Assembly: GCA_014871385.1 (NCBI GenBank)
Contig: CM026421.1
Coordinates: 26,034,752-26,098,751 of the forward strand
DNA: 64,000 nucleotides
Origin: Ceratodon purpureus
Lineage: Eukaryota > Streptophyta > Bryopsida > Pseudoditrichales > Ditrichaceae
Direction of reading: 5' to 3'
Below the pieces are notes generated by a model. That model did not search any database. It saw nothing but the letters and a program-made list of their open reading frames with translations, and was not told the origin of the DNA. Below are positions 1 through 13,900 of this stretch, piece by piece. The translations under genes were made by a program, and so were the position numbers. Every line of letters starts with the position of its first letter. Position 1 is the first letter of the stretch.

Positions 1-245
1 CACTTTTAAACGAGACTGACAAAAAAGTAACAGTGTTTATGTGATTAAGGGATTGTGACATTTTGATGGAAGTATTGTCTTGTTTATAATATTTTATTTT
101 ATTAATTCTTAATTGTAGAATGAAGGTATTTTGTTTTAATATAGTATGATTTAGATGTAGTAATAGAAGATATTCGAAAATTAAGGTATTATGTAGGCCG
201 ATGTTTGTAAAGTGTTTTAGATGGTTATGATTTTTGCTCATATCT
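1..245. other. AT-rich intergenic DNA, no gene seen
   Basis: AT-rich sequence with no open frame that looks coding and no recognisable repeat. It runs up to the foldback repeat. Confidence 0.5.
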
Positions 246-845
246 GCTAAATTTCAACGTCACGAGATTCACCAAAAAATGTTTAATCAAAATCTACCAC
301 CGTGGAAAGTTTTTCATTGCTCCCAACTTTGACAACTTCCCAAATATTGAACTGTTTCTTTCTATAAAAATTTCAAAGCCCAAAGATTAATACAGAATAA
401 GATATTAACAATATACCAACAGGTGTAGTTGTGGGAAACAATGGGGGGAAACCGTTTCCTTGCTACCAATGGTTGAGAAATTGTCTATTTACGACGAGAT
501 TTGGCATGAATGTTGATATGATTTATATCATGTTGTGCCACAAATCTCATGGTTAATAGAGACAATTTCTCAACCGTTGGTAGCAAAGAAACAGTTTCCC
601 CTATTGTTTTCCACAACACATGTTGGTCTATTGTTAATATCTTGTTTCGTATTAATCTTTTGGCTTTGAAATTTTTATAAATTTTTATTGACATAAAGAG
701 GTTTTTGTTCCATGAATTTCATGGCAAGAAAGAAATAGTTCAATATTTGGAAAGTTGTCAAAGTTGGGAGCAGTGAAAAACTTTCAACGGTGGTAGATTT
801 TGATTAAATGTTTTTTGGTGAATCTCGTGGCCTTGAAATTTGGGC
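246..845. repeat. 600-bp foldback (inverted repeat) element, MITE-like
   Basis: The two halves are imperfect reverse complements. The left arm reads inward from GCTAAATTTCAACGTCACGA and the right arm outward to TTGAAATTTGGGC. Further pairs include the segments around 300–345 and 740–800 (ACAACTTCCCAAATATTGAA against TTCAATATTTGGAAAGTTGT). The centre lies near 540. The structure fits a MITE or foldback element. Target duplications are unclear: CTCATAT on the left and CTCACAT on the right are only imperfectly alike. The sequence lies about 400 bp beyond the stop codon of the PGAP1-type gene. A transcript of it could fold into a long hairpin. Confidence 0.8.
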
Positions 846-1250
846 TCACATAGGATGAACACCCCAATGTTATAATAATACTCTTATAGAGACTGCAAGG
901 ATAATTCTTTTGAGAATGGATCTTTTTGAATTAGGCCCAATGCCCCTCAGCAGACCCAAAAAATGATGGCAGATGACTTGGACCTAAGCATACCAAGAGT
1001 GGACAATGGAAAGGGATTTTGAAGGATCCTCAAAGGATCTCCATTCTTTCAAAGTAAAGTGGGTAGCTGTGCATGTGAAGAATGCTATTTACACCTCTGC
1101 TATATCACAGTGTTCCCTATCGAAGTCCACTTCATTATGAACTAAAAACATCAAAACGTGATGCTTTGCCACTCCAAAAGCAGAAAAGTCAGGAATCTCC
1201 TGCAATGATCGCATACTGAAAAGATTAAAATTGAACTAAGTATAAAAGAA
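846..1250. other. 3' flank of the PGAP1-type gene
   Basis: No coding frame is seen. This stretch should hold the 3' untranslated region of the minus-strand gene that ends at 1251. No clear poly(A) signal stood out. Confidence 0.4.
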
Positions 1251-4200
1251 TCAGTGTTTATGTGTATGAGAGTGCCGCCTCTTCCCGAAGACATCTCCCT
1301 TCAATCCTTGTGCCTGTTTGTCTTTAAATCTAAGTCCAGCAGTTACTGCACCGATTAAAGCAAGTGCATAGTATGCCTTGTAGGGAGCCAGTGCTAATCC
1401 AGCAAAGTAACAATACAAACCTGCCATGCCATAAATAAAGCTGAAACCTGCTTCAGCGGCTTTTGGTCCTAACAGAGGGGATAATGGAATGAATGCTACG
1501 TTGGCGTCTGAAACGCTCAGATAGAGCCCGTGAAGGACGATGCCGAAGCAAAGAACAGAATCAAGAAACGAAGGTAATGTTTGATCCATTCCAGCCCTCT
1601 GCAACAATTCCAACCGAAACATTTCTGAGGACAAAGCGTTTAATCGGGATAATTCAAAACGATACATTCGAAACCAAGATAAAATACTTGTGGCAACGGT
1701 AGAGGGTAGAGGAACAACCTGAACCCATGCAGCCAAGGAAGGGCCAAGCATTATAGCAGTGAGAAGGTGGAGCAGCAAAAGTCCTTGACGGTATCGATAG
1801 CTCTCGAGGTGATTTTCTCCGTATGTAAGTGCAGCAGGCTTATTCAACTCATCACTCAAAGTTCTGACTTGGTCGTCTTCTTTTTTCGCATTCCATTGAA
1901 GTGTCTTCTGTAGCCGATGACTGCACACACACAACGAATTAGCATCAAATATACATCTCCCTCGTCTGCTGACTGCAAATTGAGTGCCCTAAGTAACTAC
2001 AGAGGTTTGCATCAAACTACCACCTAAATCGTAGTTCTGGCAAAGTCGATTCTCATGAACATAGCAAATCAACATTTAGTTGTAAAGGAGATGTTTGACC
2101 CGAATTGATATACCTGCAAAGAGCATTCTGGCAGTTCCAAGTATGGACCAATAATAGCACGATGAGTCCAATAAGAGGATGAACCAAAACAAGAAGCACA
2201 GTGATTCCAGCAGCTAATGCCAGCAGTGGCTTTGCTCTCAGCTTCTTAAGCACCTGATAAAAAAACGATAAAACGATAAATAAAATTGAAACACAACACT
2301 CAAGGCCTTCCGTTCTAAACAACTAACTAACCATAGATTAGAAGTTGTATTCGTAGTGATCAAGAAGACTAGAGATTTAAGCTGCATTTCACTAACCTTG
2401 GAATTGGATCCCCATGAACAGCAGCCACACAAAAATCCAGATCCTCTACCTCGAGAACGGTCCTCCAAGGCTTGAAACCTGCATGTTGCAACTCTGTTTT
2501 AGTTTCCATATGAGGTATCATGCAGAAAGCTTTCCTTGGGTCCAATGATTCAAGGGCCGCTTTCCATTAAATAAGATGACTTCTCAATCATGCAAATGAA
2601 TCAAAGTACGAGCCCAAATTTTATTATCTTCAAAAGGGCTGTCCTAATGGATAGTAAACACATAACTTAAATACTAACCTTAGCTTGAAAAATACTTGGA
2701 TGAAAGATGCAGCCTGAAAAATTATGTTGCTGACAATTGCCAACAAAGCAACAACACCATTCGCAAAAATGTAGCACACCAGAGAGACACCCAAGAAACT
2801 GATCAAAGGTGGAGGAGTCTCTGTTCCAAATACGGAACATAAGTAGTAAACAACCGAAACGCCAGGTGCCAAAAGCAAGAGTGGAAACGGAAATCGCAGA
2901 TTGGCCTCAATGCAGGAGACAACTGAAGGAACCATAAGGTCGAGCTCCCAAGCCCGTGCTTGACGCATAAGTGCAAAAAGGACTGCTGCCACTGCCAGAC
3001 CTGTGATCTGCACAATTAACGATGCGCTAGTGTTAATTATTAACAATCGAATTCAGATAAACCATGATTGTTTGATGAATATCTGCTTTCTTTTGTAGTT
3101 GGAATGTCTGAGTTGAAGAGGTCCCCAATCAGACACTCGGCACAAGAATTAAGAACAAATATCTCAAACCTACACCTGGTAAGGGGAGCTTTCTTCCTAG
3201 AGGATTTTTCGGAACCTCATGTACGTCGTACATGACTGGTGCAACATGCAACAGAAGTGGAGCAAGCACCTGTAGTCCATATACTAGAAGAAAGCGACTT
3301 GCAGCTGTTGGCAATGACACCTCAAGGCTTGCTTTGTACGAACAGTGTGGGTCAACCTGCAGCCAATAGATATACATTTCATAATGAGAAGTAAAACCTC
3401 CAAACAATCTTTATCTAACATTCTCCCTCATTTTACTTGGAATGAAAAACACCTAAAAACGCATTACAGCAGTAATACGGAGAAAGTGGGTAGCTCGTAC
3501 CAAGAGAACAATTGTAGTATGCTCAGATCCATAACTTGATCCCCAAATTGCAGGGGCCGAATCGACCACTACGATTTCAGAATCCAGATTTGGAAGGACT
3601 TCCAAACCAAATGGAGGATCCCAGACAAGAGCAACTGGAGGGAAGCACCGGGCTTTGCAAAGCTCTGGGTAACCATAACGAAGGGTTAGGAATTCAGCCA
3701 CCAGTGCACATCATAACACCAAATGTTACTACAACTAGGAGATGTCGGTGTACTGAATACCTCTAACTGTAGAAGAAAAACTAGGATTTCTAACGCAAAA
3801 AACAAAAAAAATAAAAAAATACTTGAAACGGCATAAAGACATAAAAGATAGAATAAAAGAATTGAGAATAGGAAACACCCCTGTTCATTATCTTAGATTC
3901 TTAAAGCAAATTAGTTCAGCTGGAGATTAAAGATGCTGGTCAGATCAGAAGCTCCACTTAAGAAACTCAGCCTTATAGCATCAAGAACCCAAAAAAATTG
4001 ATCAGGTAAGAAGATACAAGAGCTTACTGAGAAGTTCCTCCGGTGCTGGGTCTTCCTTGGCAAGCACGGTTGATTGGATACCACAGCTCAGAGCCTTCAC
4101 AGTCAAATTTACTGGCAAAGTTCCAGCCGAAACTGCTATGGAAATATTCCAAAGCAACGGATGGTCCTCCCCAAGTAGAAACTCCTGTTCGCATAATTGG

Positions 4201-7200
4201 TAAATGTTACATTTGTGTCAAATCAATCGTTATTTGTAAACGTACATTCCCAGAAAATTTGACAAGAGTCAAATTTAGAGTACATTCATAGACAAGGACA
4301 AGCGTTCCTAAAATATCACGTTTAACAGCTGCAACTTTCAGGAAGACAACTAGGGGTATTAGCAAACTACCTGCTTCCTATACATTGTGGATAGGAGTGA
4401 AATGGGTGACATGGTCATCCTTCCATCCTTCGGATTGAAAAACTGCCCTACAGCCATAGATGCAGCGGGCGGGGGTCTTCCAGAAACGCTCTGGAAACAA
4501 AACAACACAACAGAGGCAATCAGTTCATAATGCTGCTTATCCCTTTCGTGAAGAGAACCGATACTTCTAACTCAAATACACCATGTTTAGGTGGTTCAAT
4601 GGAATGAAAGAACATTAATCAGATTCACTTCATCATCCTAACCTGCGTTTACTAACGACGTAAAATATGTGAGTATTAGGACTAGGAACACAATTACATC
4701 AGCCTTTCCATTTAATATGATATCTATTCATACTTAACCAAGAGCAATAGTTAGCTATTACACATATACTAAAAACACGCCGATGGATACGGTCGGATTA
4801 CAAGGAGATAATCTTAAAGGTCCACTACCTCTCTAGCTGTGACGAGGATGAACAGATCAATGGTTAGTTCGTACCGGTCGTGGAGCTACGGAAACTGATA
4901 GATACTTGAAACCACGTAAATCGCTGGGACTAAGGCGTAGGACTCCCGAAGGAGGAGCTTGCTCTGTCTGACCTCCCGGTTCAGTCTACATTGCACAACA
5001 ACAAAAAGTAAGCAATTCAAACTTATAGTGATACTGGAGGTTAATAACTACATATGTTTTCTATATCCCGTCCCATTGTTCAGAATCATCCCTTAAACAC
5101 CACAGAAATGCAAATCATTTAACAAGTTTAAGTACTCCACAGAAACTTAAAAGCCTTAAACTTTACGACATGTATCCGTCAGTGTAGAGCAATCAAAATA
5201 CTTGCAAAAGTGCAGTGTCTATCATGTCTCTGACAGTGAACCAGACTACTACGAATCTCAAAACAGCAATTTCAAATTGACCTTAAACCCTATTGCTTTA
5301 CCAACTCCAAGCAGTACAATAATCTAATTCATAATGAGTAGAAATCCGTCAGATGCAAGATAATCCAAATAGCACATTGCTAAAACTGTACCTATCTCCT
5401 ACGAAGTAAGAGTAGAGATGAGAGGGTAAACCTGGCGTTGGGTGGGACCTGTTGGAACTTCAGCCATCTTTGTGGTCACCTCCACTGCTATATCAAAATC
5501 CAGTAGACCACCAGACTTAGCATTACCGGGCCATAAATGCACACGCACCCCAACGCATGGTGCCAAATTTGTTGCCATAATAAACCAATCGCCATCCTTT
5601 GCCTGAAATAAACTCATCCGAATAATAACGACGTCATAAATAAATACGGTCCTACATGACCTGAAACTCCACCCTTTTGTGCCTCCAGCATTTAGTGACA
5701 AGGGTAAATTAAAGTAACGAGATTAACAGAATTTTATCGACCAGATCTTCGTTCAAAAAACAAGATTATTAAATCTTCTCCAAAACTTTATCTTCCCTCA
5801 AAACTAGTGGCTTAGGCGCTTACATATTTCTCAATGTCCATCACCCTTCGTCTTCCATCCATAGCGAGCACAGTCATGACGTTGGACTTGATATAAAAAT
5901 CTGTCTGTGGTATCTCCTTCAGCCAGGAGACACTGGAAGGGCATGCAAAAGGGTCCTGATTTCGCTCTTTCTGCTCAACTTTCCTGTTCGGCTTTCTGAT
6001 ACGTGATTCGGAATGATCAACTTCAACCTCCTCATCCTCTCCAAGGGCTCGAATCCCTGCAAGCTTAACTCAGTAAATACTAAAAGTGCAAAAACAAAAC
6101 CCATAAAGATGCCCCATGCTTACATTTCTCTCTTTCCAAATATCACATTGCAGGGAGATAGGGTTGTGTAAGACCGAGATTACACCCTCATGAATGTTCG
6201 GTCCCAAATGAAAAAGAAACAACACCAAGAAAATGACGCCATGCACATACACATGAAACTAAAACACACCTCGTCCGGTGTTGGTTGTCTTGACTGAGGA
6301 CACAGGAATTCTCGACGTGATGCTGGGTAACCAATCAAAGGCATGTGGCAATGCACTGCGCAAGTTGGACACAAAGACGGCCATTCTAGCATGCGGGCTT
6401 GTCATCTGCTGCCCTGTCTCCTGATCTATGAGTTGCAGCAGTGTATGCGAGACCTGCACATTGAAGTCTTTGAATCAGATTGAAGCACATAGCTGAGAAA
6501 CACATCTAATTTCGAATTTCACTGATGAAAATTCTACACACAAACCACTGCTATAAGAATATAAGTTAAATAGGCCTATAATACAGTGCAAAGATCAAAT
6601 CCTACACGTGATTGGATGCACTGCTTACCTGCATAACCACTTGATTACACCATAAAATGCTTTGATGTTCCGTAGAGAGAAATACGTTCACCATCCCTGC
6701 TGCGCCAATAGTGAGACCATTCGTTGGAGGCACAATTCCATCCAATGAAGCCATTCTAGAGCGTACCTGTTTCGCAACGACGTATCCACCATCAGAATGA
6801 ATCAACTATTACAAAGTAGGTACTAGGAGGAAGGCAAAAACCGCAGACAGTAAACTAGAGACTAAACGATTACAAAGTATACAATTTAAAAATTATATTG
6901 ATGAAAACATTAGTATAAAAGTGTTGTGATCAGAGCAGCGACTCGATGGGAAAGGAGAGTATACACATAGATACTTGTATTCTAAAATGAGCCAATCACA
7001 CACCTGATAATCTCGCGTACCACCAGCTATGGACACAACTACTACATCTGATAGAGGAGGCTTCAACAAGTGACCGTCACTTGACCGGACGCTCTTGTAA
7101 CCTTCAACCCATGCATCATTAACTTTCGAAAAGAAGCGTCCAAACGAGGGCTGCACTTCTAGGGGAGGCGACCTGCGAACATAAGACAGTCAAAAGAAGA

Positions 7201-9413
7201 GCAGAAGTTCATTTCCCAGACAACAAACAAATGCAAAAACTAGGAAAGTGTCACATCCGGAAGGATTGGATTGAATGTAACACTTCACGTTGCAGAGTGA
7301 GGGCTGTAAGAAATGACGCCGCAGCCATAAACTGAGCTGTAATTTTAACCAGAGAATCCACAAACCAAAACCTGAACGGCAGATTTTCAACTAAATACGT
7401 ATTAACAATTCTCATAAGGCTCTTTTCAAAACTTGTTATAAGGAACACTTGTTCCTATTCAAAACTTTCATGTACGAACAACACAAACTACTGATTAATC
7501 TTAAACATAGGATGATGAATAAAATGAAACCAAAGATTAAGCATGCAGCTCTTCCAAGCTAACAACGTACCTGTGTGGACTGGATAAAGTGACAACAGTT
7601 CGAACGCTTCCAGCTCTAAGCTCTGGATGCACAACCGCGGCTCTTGCTACAAAGCCACCCATTGAGTGACCAACCAGGATAACATTTGTTGGCAAAATCT
7701 CCCCCTTATCATCATTATGTTTGGACCTCGTGTCCAAAGAATCTCTATACCTGTTAAGAATCTGTTCGAAAAGCGAGAAGATATCAATGAATTAGGTACA
7801 AGAAATTGTAAGATTAAATTAACTAGGGAGAGAACATTTAGTTAAGGAATTTCAGAGATAGTAGTTCAGGGATGTGGAACAACGAGGCTATTTCAAGAAA
7901 AGAAAACAATCTATCAATAATTTTAACTAGCACTGTGAGCTCCAAAATTTGTCAGATATATGTGACTGGATCGAATGGATGCAGGAGGGTTAACTTTCAG
8001 CCGTCCTTAAGTATAAAGAGCAGGAACACGCGATTATTTTTTTGTTTTTGTTTTTGGCAAACACACATGACAGCTCTTTGATCAACACGAGATAGACTAG
8101 GAATTTAGCTGCAGGTGTTGCATTGGTCTGGATGCTAAATTGCAGAAACGGATTTCCAAGAAATCATATTTCAAGAATTCATCATATTTGTTCTGCAATG
8201 CTTCCTCAGAGTTAGAAAGTGACGAGAGACATACCCGGTGCACAGCTTGCACGACATACTCGGAGTGCTCTTCAAGAATCCACCCATCCATTGCTGAGTG
8301 CTCCCCCTCCAAATCAACGGCGAACCAATCAAGATGGTTCGCATACTGCCCTTCTATTCGGATTTTGGCCAAGAGCTCTGAGAACTGCAAGTCATCTTGC
8401 AGTGAACCAGCTTCAAGAGGCGTGAAAGCCGACTGCTGATAGTACTGAACGTCCTGTGGACCACCAATGTATGCTCTATCTGATTCTGCTGCAATAGATC
8501 GCACCTGGAACGGAGTATAATTTTAGTACCTAATTGATAAGCAATAACTACAGTATCTTACAATAAGAATTACATTGCAAAACAACCTAGCCAAGTCCGT
8601 CAATCGACCACAGACCACTTAAGTTCTGATCCATTTTAGGTTCTGCGAACAGACTACTTCATCCGAGTCTTTCAGCTACGTAGACTCTACAGGCGCACAG
8701 TATTTCAGCCGTTGTAAGCCACAATCCAATAGTAACCAAGAAAACACACTAAAGAACGCTTCAACGATTTAAACGATTCTGACGACACTCTAGAAGTCCT
8801 TGCGGAAGTTTCTAGCTCGTGCAGATGAAAACTTGATCAATAGGTCGCAATTCCAATGACTAGGTCTCCTCTCTAATCAATTCCTCCCTACGAATTTAGC
8901 TGACTCAAGGGGAACCGTAAACCATCAGACTAAAATGCCTCCAAACACTAACGTCACAAGTGTATCCACCTTTAATTTCCTTTCAAAAATAGCCTTAACG
9001 TGAGTGCCACTGTTGTTTACAGACAGAGGTGACTCGAGAATCCAGACTTTGCAACACGAAATCATTCAACAGTTACTAAATACGAGACTTAAAATCTCAT
9101 CCGGAAAACTCACTTGCTTGTAAGAGCCACCATTTCCCGGGATAAAGAGAACCGGAACTCCCGACAATTTCACGAGGTGCAGCTGATAATCAATTTTCTT
9201 CCAACCTTCGTGATAAAGGTACAGCGAATACTTGCTACCAGTGGCGTTGGACGGCAGCGGCACGGGGATGTACGTTGGATACATATAGGTCATAGTACAT
9301 CCTTTCAGCAACGGCTTATGAAAACCTAACAAACCTCCCGCTGTTATCGACACCGCAATCACAATCGCCACGAAGATCCTGTACTTGCACCATCCTGCTT
9401 TAATCGCCCCCAT
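1251..9413 (-). CDS. PGAP1: PGAP1-type GPI inositol-deacylase, 16 exons, 1163 aa
   Basis: The family removes the acyl chain from the inositol of GPI anchors in the ER. Exons: 9413–9114, 8504–8235, 7761–7571, 7172–7004, 6766–6629, 6453–6270, 6056–5824, 5602–5432, 4490–4371, 4184–4028, 3664–3501, 3356–3176, 3000–2679, 2478–2397, 2253–2114 and 1920–1251. All junctions are GT–AG and phases close to 3492 nt. A membrane anchor lies near residues 16–37. The lipase core follows: GNGGSYKQ at the exon 1/2 border, FAVDL, and the nucleophile elbow GHSMGG with Ser223. The block SPPL...VVVVSIAGGTRDYQ is typical of the family. The C-terminal third (exons 12–16) holds several hydrophobic segments and ends in a His/Lys-rich tail. 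I chose the ATG at 9413 because the open frame upstream of it has no ATG. Length fits the family and no break is seen. Confidence 0.95.
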
Positions 9414-10605
9414 CCCTCTCAACCTCACTTCCTATCTCCCTCTCTCCCCCTTCTTCCGCGTCACCGGCCTCCCAACCTCAATTCCCCATCCGAAACTCCA
9501 AAAACCTGCTCAACTCCAAAACTCCTCCAAATCTTCGACCTCCAAATTCTCCCTAGAAAAAGAATCCCCGCAGCAATGCAGCGATGCGATGTACGCTTGC
9601 GCCGTCCGCAAGCCGAAATCCACACGTAGAGTAACAGGACGATCCGGCCCCGATTCTCAACACCTGGAGAAACTAAACCTTGAGCTCCTCCCCCTAGAGC
9701 CGTAAACCTAGAAAATTATAGCAGAACCGCAAATGACCACGGGAATAATACTCCCGCCGGAGATCTGCTGCACAACCATGGTCAAGACGCTGAGAATGCA
9801 ATGCCCTCCCTCCTCCTCCCTCTCTCTCTCTCTCTCCCTCTCTCCCACCTCCGATGCAATCCGCGGCGCCAGATCTGGTCCCCGAACAAGGTCGCTCCAA
9901 AGCTCCAGCGACAACTAACACATCCTCAGGCTCAGCTCAAATGGATCCAACCCCGGTGCCAAACGCGAGATCGAATCCCCCGTCCGGCAGTGAAGCCACA
10001 CAAAGAGGCAGCAGTGGAGAGAAGCAAGGCCAAACCCTTGGACAATTGATGATGCCGAGCTCACTGAGTTGCAATCAAACACGCTCCGACACTGTCTGTC
10101 TGTCTGTCTGTGTTTGCGAGGAGCTTCACCGGCGAGGCTTCACCGAAAGGTGCAATTAGTGTGGAACAAAGATTGTAATGCTGTAGTAACCAAGTAAATT
10201 GCTCTTATATGTACATGTCTTAGAGTAGAATCTACGGAATGGCGTAGATATTGTGAAATAGTGTGGGCTAGGCGAGTTCGGGCTTTTTGTGTTCCCTTGG
10301 ACAACACCTGCGAAAGCTGTTCCCAGGAGCACCGGGGTTCCTTGCCCGGCACAGCCATCGCATGATTCGAGTGATCGATCGAACTGGTCACGGTTACCGG
10401 ACCCGGTTTTATCTGTCCCGGTCATAGGCTTCAGTGACGCTCTAGAATTGGGATCGGGAATATTGCGAGATTGGGTTGGAAATTCATTCGTGAAGAGCAA
10501 GTCCCTACTGAAGGGCGACTTAGCGAGTCCTTGTGTCATAATTATAATTTGTGCATTCTCCATCATTTACTATCAATAATAAATTATTTGATAAGAATAT
10601 CATTA
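9414..10605. promoter_or_regulatory. 5' flank of the PGAP1-type gene with CT-rich tract
   Basis: This is the upstream region of the minus-strand gene. It includes a CT-rich microsatellite at about 9806–9846 (GA-rich on the sense strand) of the kind common in plant 5' leaders. A TGTC-type short repeat (CTGTCTGTCTGTCTGT) lies near 10096. No convincing gene or TATA box was found between 9414 and the LINE tail at 10,606. Confidence 0.45.
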
Positions 10606-10999
10606 TTTTTTTTATTTTTTTTAAACAAGAAGATGAAACCTCATCGTATTAAAAGAGGAACCACACACTGAAACCAGAGGAGACAAGCCTCCTCGGCGAA
10701 ATGAATTTTTAAGAGTTTACAATTTATCAAAAACGAGAGGCCGCACCCCAGCAAGTTAGCAAGGGTGCGCAGAGAGCTTAAAAGAACCGGCCCGGTTTAG
10801 GCCGAGCCAGATGCCAGGTGACAGTGGACTCGCACCAAACACCGAAAAAAGAATTCCGCAACTAGAGAGAGTCAAACTGAGAAAGAAACTTGGGCGTTTG
10901 AAGCGGATAAAGTGCGATGAGAGACTGAGTACAAAGCCAGGCAGCACGGGCGTGGTCTGGCAGGAGTTCCTAGAGCACTTGTTCAATGCGAGTGGGTGG

Positions 11000-13900
11000 C
11001 CAAGTTTCCTGTTGAAAGCAGTGGGCATTGCGAGCGATCCAGCAGGTCCAAATGGCTGATCCATGAAAGAGGGACCAAATTTGAGCAACCGGTTTGAGTT
11101 TGCGAAGGTAGAAGCGAACGAAGCAGGCACTGTTGCCATGTGAACCTGGGCCAACCAAGAGCATCTGGTAGGATGTCTGCAGGGAGGTATAGCACAAAAC
11201 TAGCGAAATGCCATACAGTCTGAGCAACAGCATAAGAAAAGAAACGATGAAGTATTGTTTCATCGAGAGCAGCGCGCAGACTTGGCACATTGCTGATGTT
11301 TGAGGAAAGATCAGGGAACGCTATGAGTTCACTGTGATAGCGCAATGGTAAATGCTCCAGACAAATGCCGCCTCCTTATGGGGGCGAGTCTTCGACCACA
11401 GTTCTTTCCACTTAGGTTGGAAGGTATCTGGTAAAAGGCCGTGCCACTTCGAAGGAATTGACTTAGTGAGGCCTGTGCGAGGGTGAAGGAGCTTACGGCC
11501 TTTCTTGGCAGTATAGGTAAGTAAGGGGCCCTCTGACCCCAGTGCCACCGTCCGGGGTCGAAAAGCAACCTGGAAGTGATTCCCAAAAAGAGGAACAACC
11601 CTGTTCCAACACGAACCACCCGGATGCGCTGCAGAAAGCCTTCAACAAGGCGAGGGCCAGATACGGGATGCTGGTGGAGGAACATAGTAGTCTCACTCAT
11701 TGCAGAGCATGGCAATTCCCCTGAGAGCTCGAGGAAAATTTGATCAGATTGCAATTGAGGTTTGAAGGTGCGGGAGGTTTCAAAGACAAGATACCGGATA
11801 TTGGCGTCCAAAGATTGGAAAATGCCGAGGAACTCGTTCCGACGGGTAGTTTGTCTCGCATACGTGAGCATGGCTCGCCACTGCGGAGGAAAGGAGGTTT
11901 GCAGTGTCAGATATGCTCTGCGCTCTTGCGGTTGCATTCCGAACCGCTGGACCATAATGTCCCAGCTGAGGAGATCGGAAGTAGAAGGGTCCCAGATGTC
12001 ACGGACCTGGGCAAGCCCGGCACAAAGCAATAGTGCGGCCCTTTCCGGCTGGAAGCCGAAATTCCGCCCGATATAATGGGTAGACCACCACAAACCAGTT
12101 GAGAGAACTTCATCGTCATTCTTCGGGGCGGTAAACTCAAGGGTGCCGACCAGTTTTCTCCAAGCTTGGAGGATACGGTCATATAATTGGGAGCCTCGGG
12201 AGGCCCGAAACTTGTGAATCAAAACCCACTGTGCGTCGGGGGGCTAGTTACCTTTCTCCTGTGGTTTGAGATGAAGCAGTCTATAACGAAGGATCAGCTG
12301 CAGGGGAGCGTTACCAGGGGTTAAAGCCTTGAGGACCCACTTTGCAACAAGTGCGTGAAGGGCTTCCTCGGGGTCTACCAAATTGAAGCCTCCAATGGAT
12401 TTTGGTGCGCAGACATCGACCTAGCGGACCCGAGAGCGACTAGGATGTGCCGAGCCAGACCAAAGGAAATTTTGGAGAGAAGCTCGGATACGGCGCATAC
12501 AATGGAGTGAACCTCCCCATATTCCAATGAAGTACCATAGTGTGGACAGAAGCACGGCGTTGACGATGACCGCCCAGCCAGCGAGCGAGAGGTGAATCGA
12601 CGTCCAGTAGCAGAGCTTGCGAGAGATTTTCTCCTCCAGAAAGGCGTCCACATCTAAGACGGCAAGGCTTATGCCGAACGGAGTGCCAAGAACCTTGGCT
12701 AGGTGTCGTTCTACTGCTGATTGGCACCCAAGTGTGCCCAACCACGGAGGAATCGGAAGAGGAGAGAACCAAAACGCCACGCTCTTATTCCAATTCATGT
12801 GCAGGCCAGAAGCCTCCCAAAAGGTGTCTAGCAGCTGGCGAATTTGGACCACATTGGAGAGGGTGCCTCTAAGGGCAAAGTCGGTGTCATCGGCATATTG
12901 GAAAATGAGAAGTTCCCCTGTGTTGGCTGGGAGCTGAACTCCTTCAAGCTCTCCTGTGTGCATGGCCTCCTTGGCGGTAAGGTTGAGGATTTCACCTACG
13001 AACAAGAATAAGTATGGTGCCAGCGGGCATCCTTGACGGACTCCCCGCTGGACTTCAAAGGATTCTGATTCGCCCCCGTTAAGGTTAACCGAGGCCGCAG
13101 CATTGACGAAGAGGACTTGCACCATGGACATGAACTCTTCCGGGACTCCAAAGGCTCGCATGGTTTGGAACAGAAAGGGGAGGGAGACCGTATCATACGC
13201 TTTTTTGAAGTCAAGCTTCAAAAGCAGCAAGTCCTGGTCGGATTCAGATGCCCATGCAACAAGCTTGTGTTGACGGAGGATGTTGTCGAGGATGTAACGA
13301 GAGGGGAGGAAAGCGGTCTGATCGCTGCTAATCACCTCAGAGAGAAGCGGTTGTAGGCGTCGTTGGAGAGCCTTTGCCATTATCTTGTATGAGGTGTTGA
13401 GTAACGAAATGGAACGCCAGTTGGATAAATCCTCACGGTCCCCGGATTTAAAGAGCAAGGCAATGAGGCCTTTGTTCAAACCACGGGGAAGTGTCTCTCG
13501 CTGGAGGGAGGATTCAGCTCCTATGAGGGGCCAGAACTTGACGTAAAACCGGACATCAATACTATCTGGGCCCGGGCTCTTGTCACCGGCCATGGATTTC
13601 GCAGCAGCGAACAGCTCGAGGTTTGTAAGAGGCTAGGCAAGAGAAGAAATGGCCTCCGTCGAGAACTGGCGGTGTGGGATGGCGTGAAAAGAGGCCATGG
13701 CAGCGTCTTGTGCCGGTGTCGGATCTGTGCGGCGGTAGAACTGTTGAAAAAAGGCCGCTGCATTGGCGCCTAATTCCGTTGGGGCCGTTACCGAGTGGCC
13801 CTGTTTGTTGCGCAGGCTTGTGATGGCGGTGGCCGAAGAGCGCTCCCAAACTGCACGAAAGAATTCGGAGCTAAGCATATCCCCCTTGACTCGCCACCGG

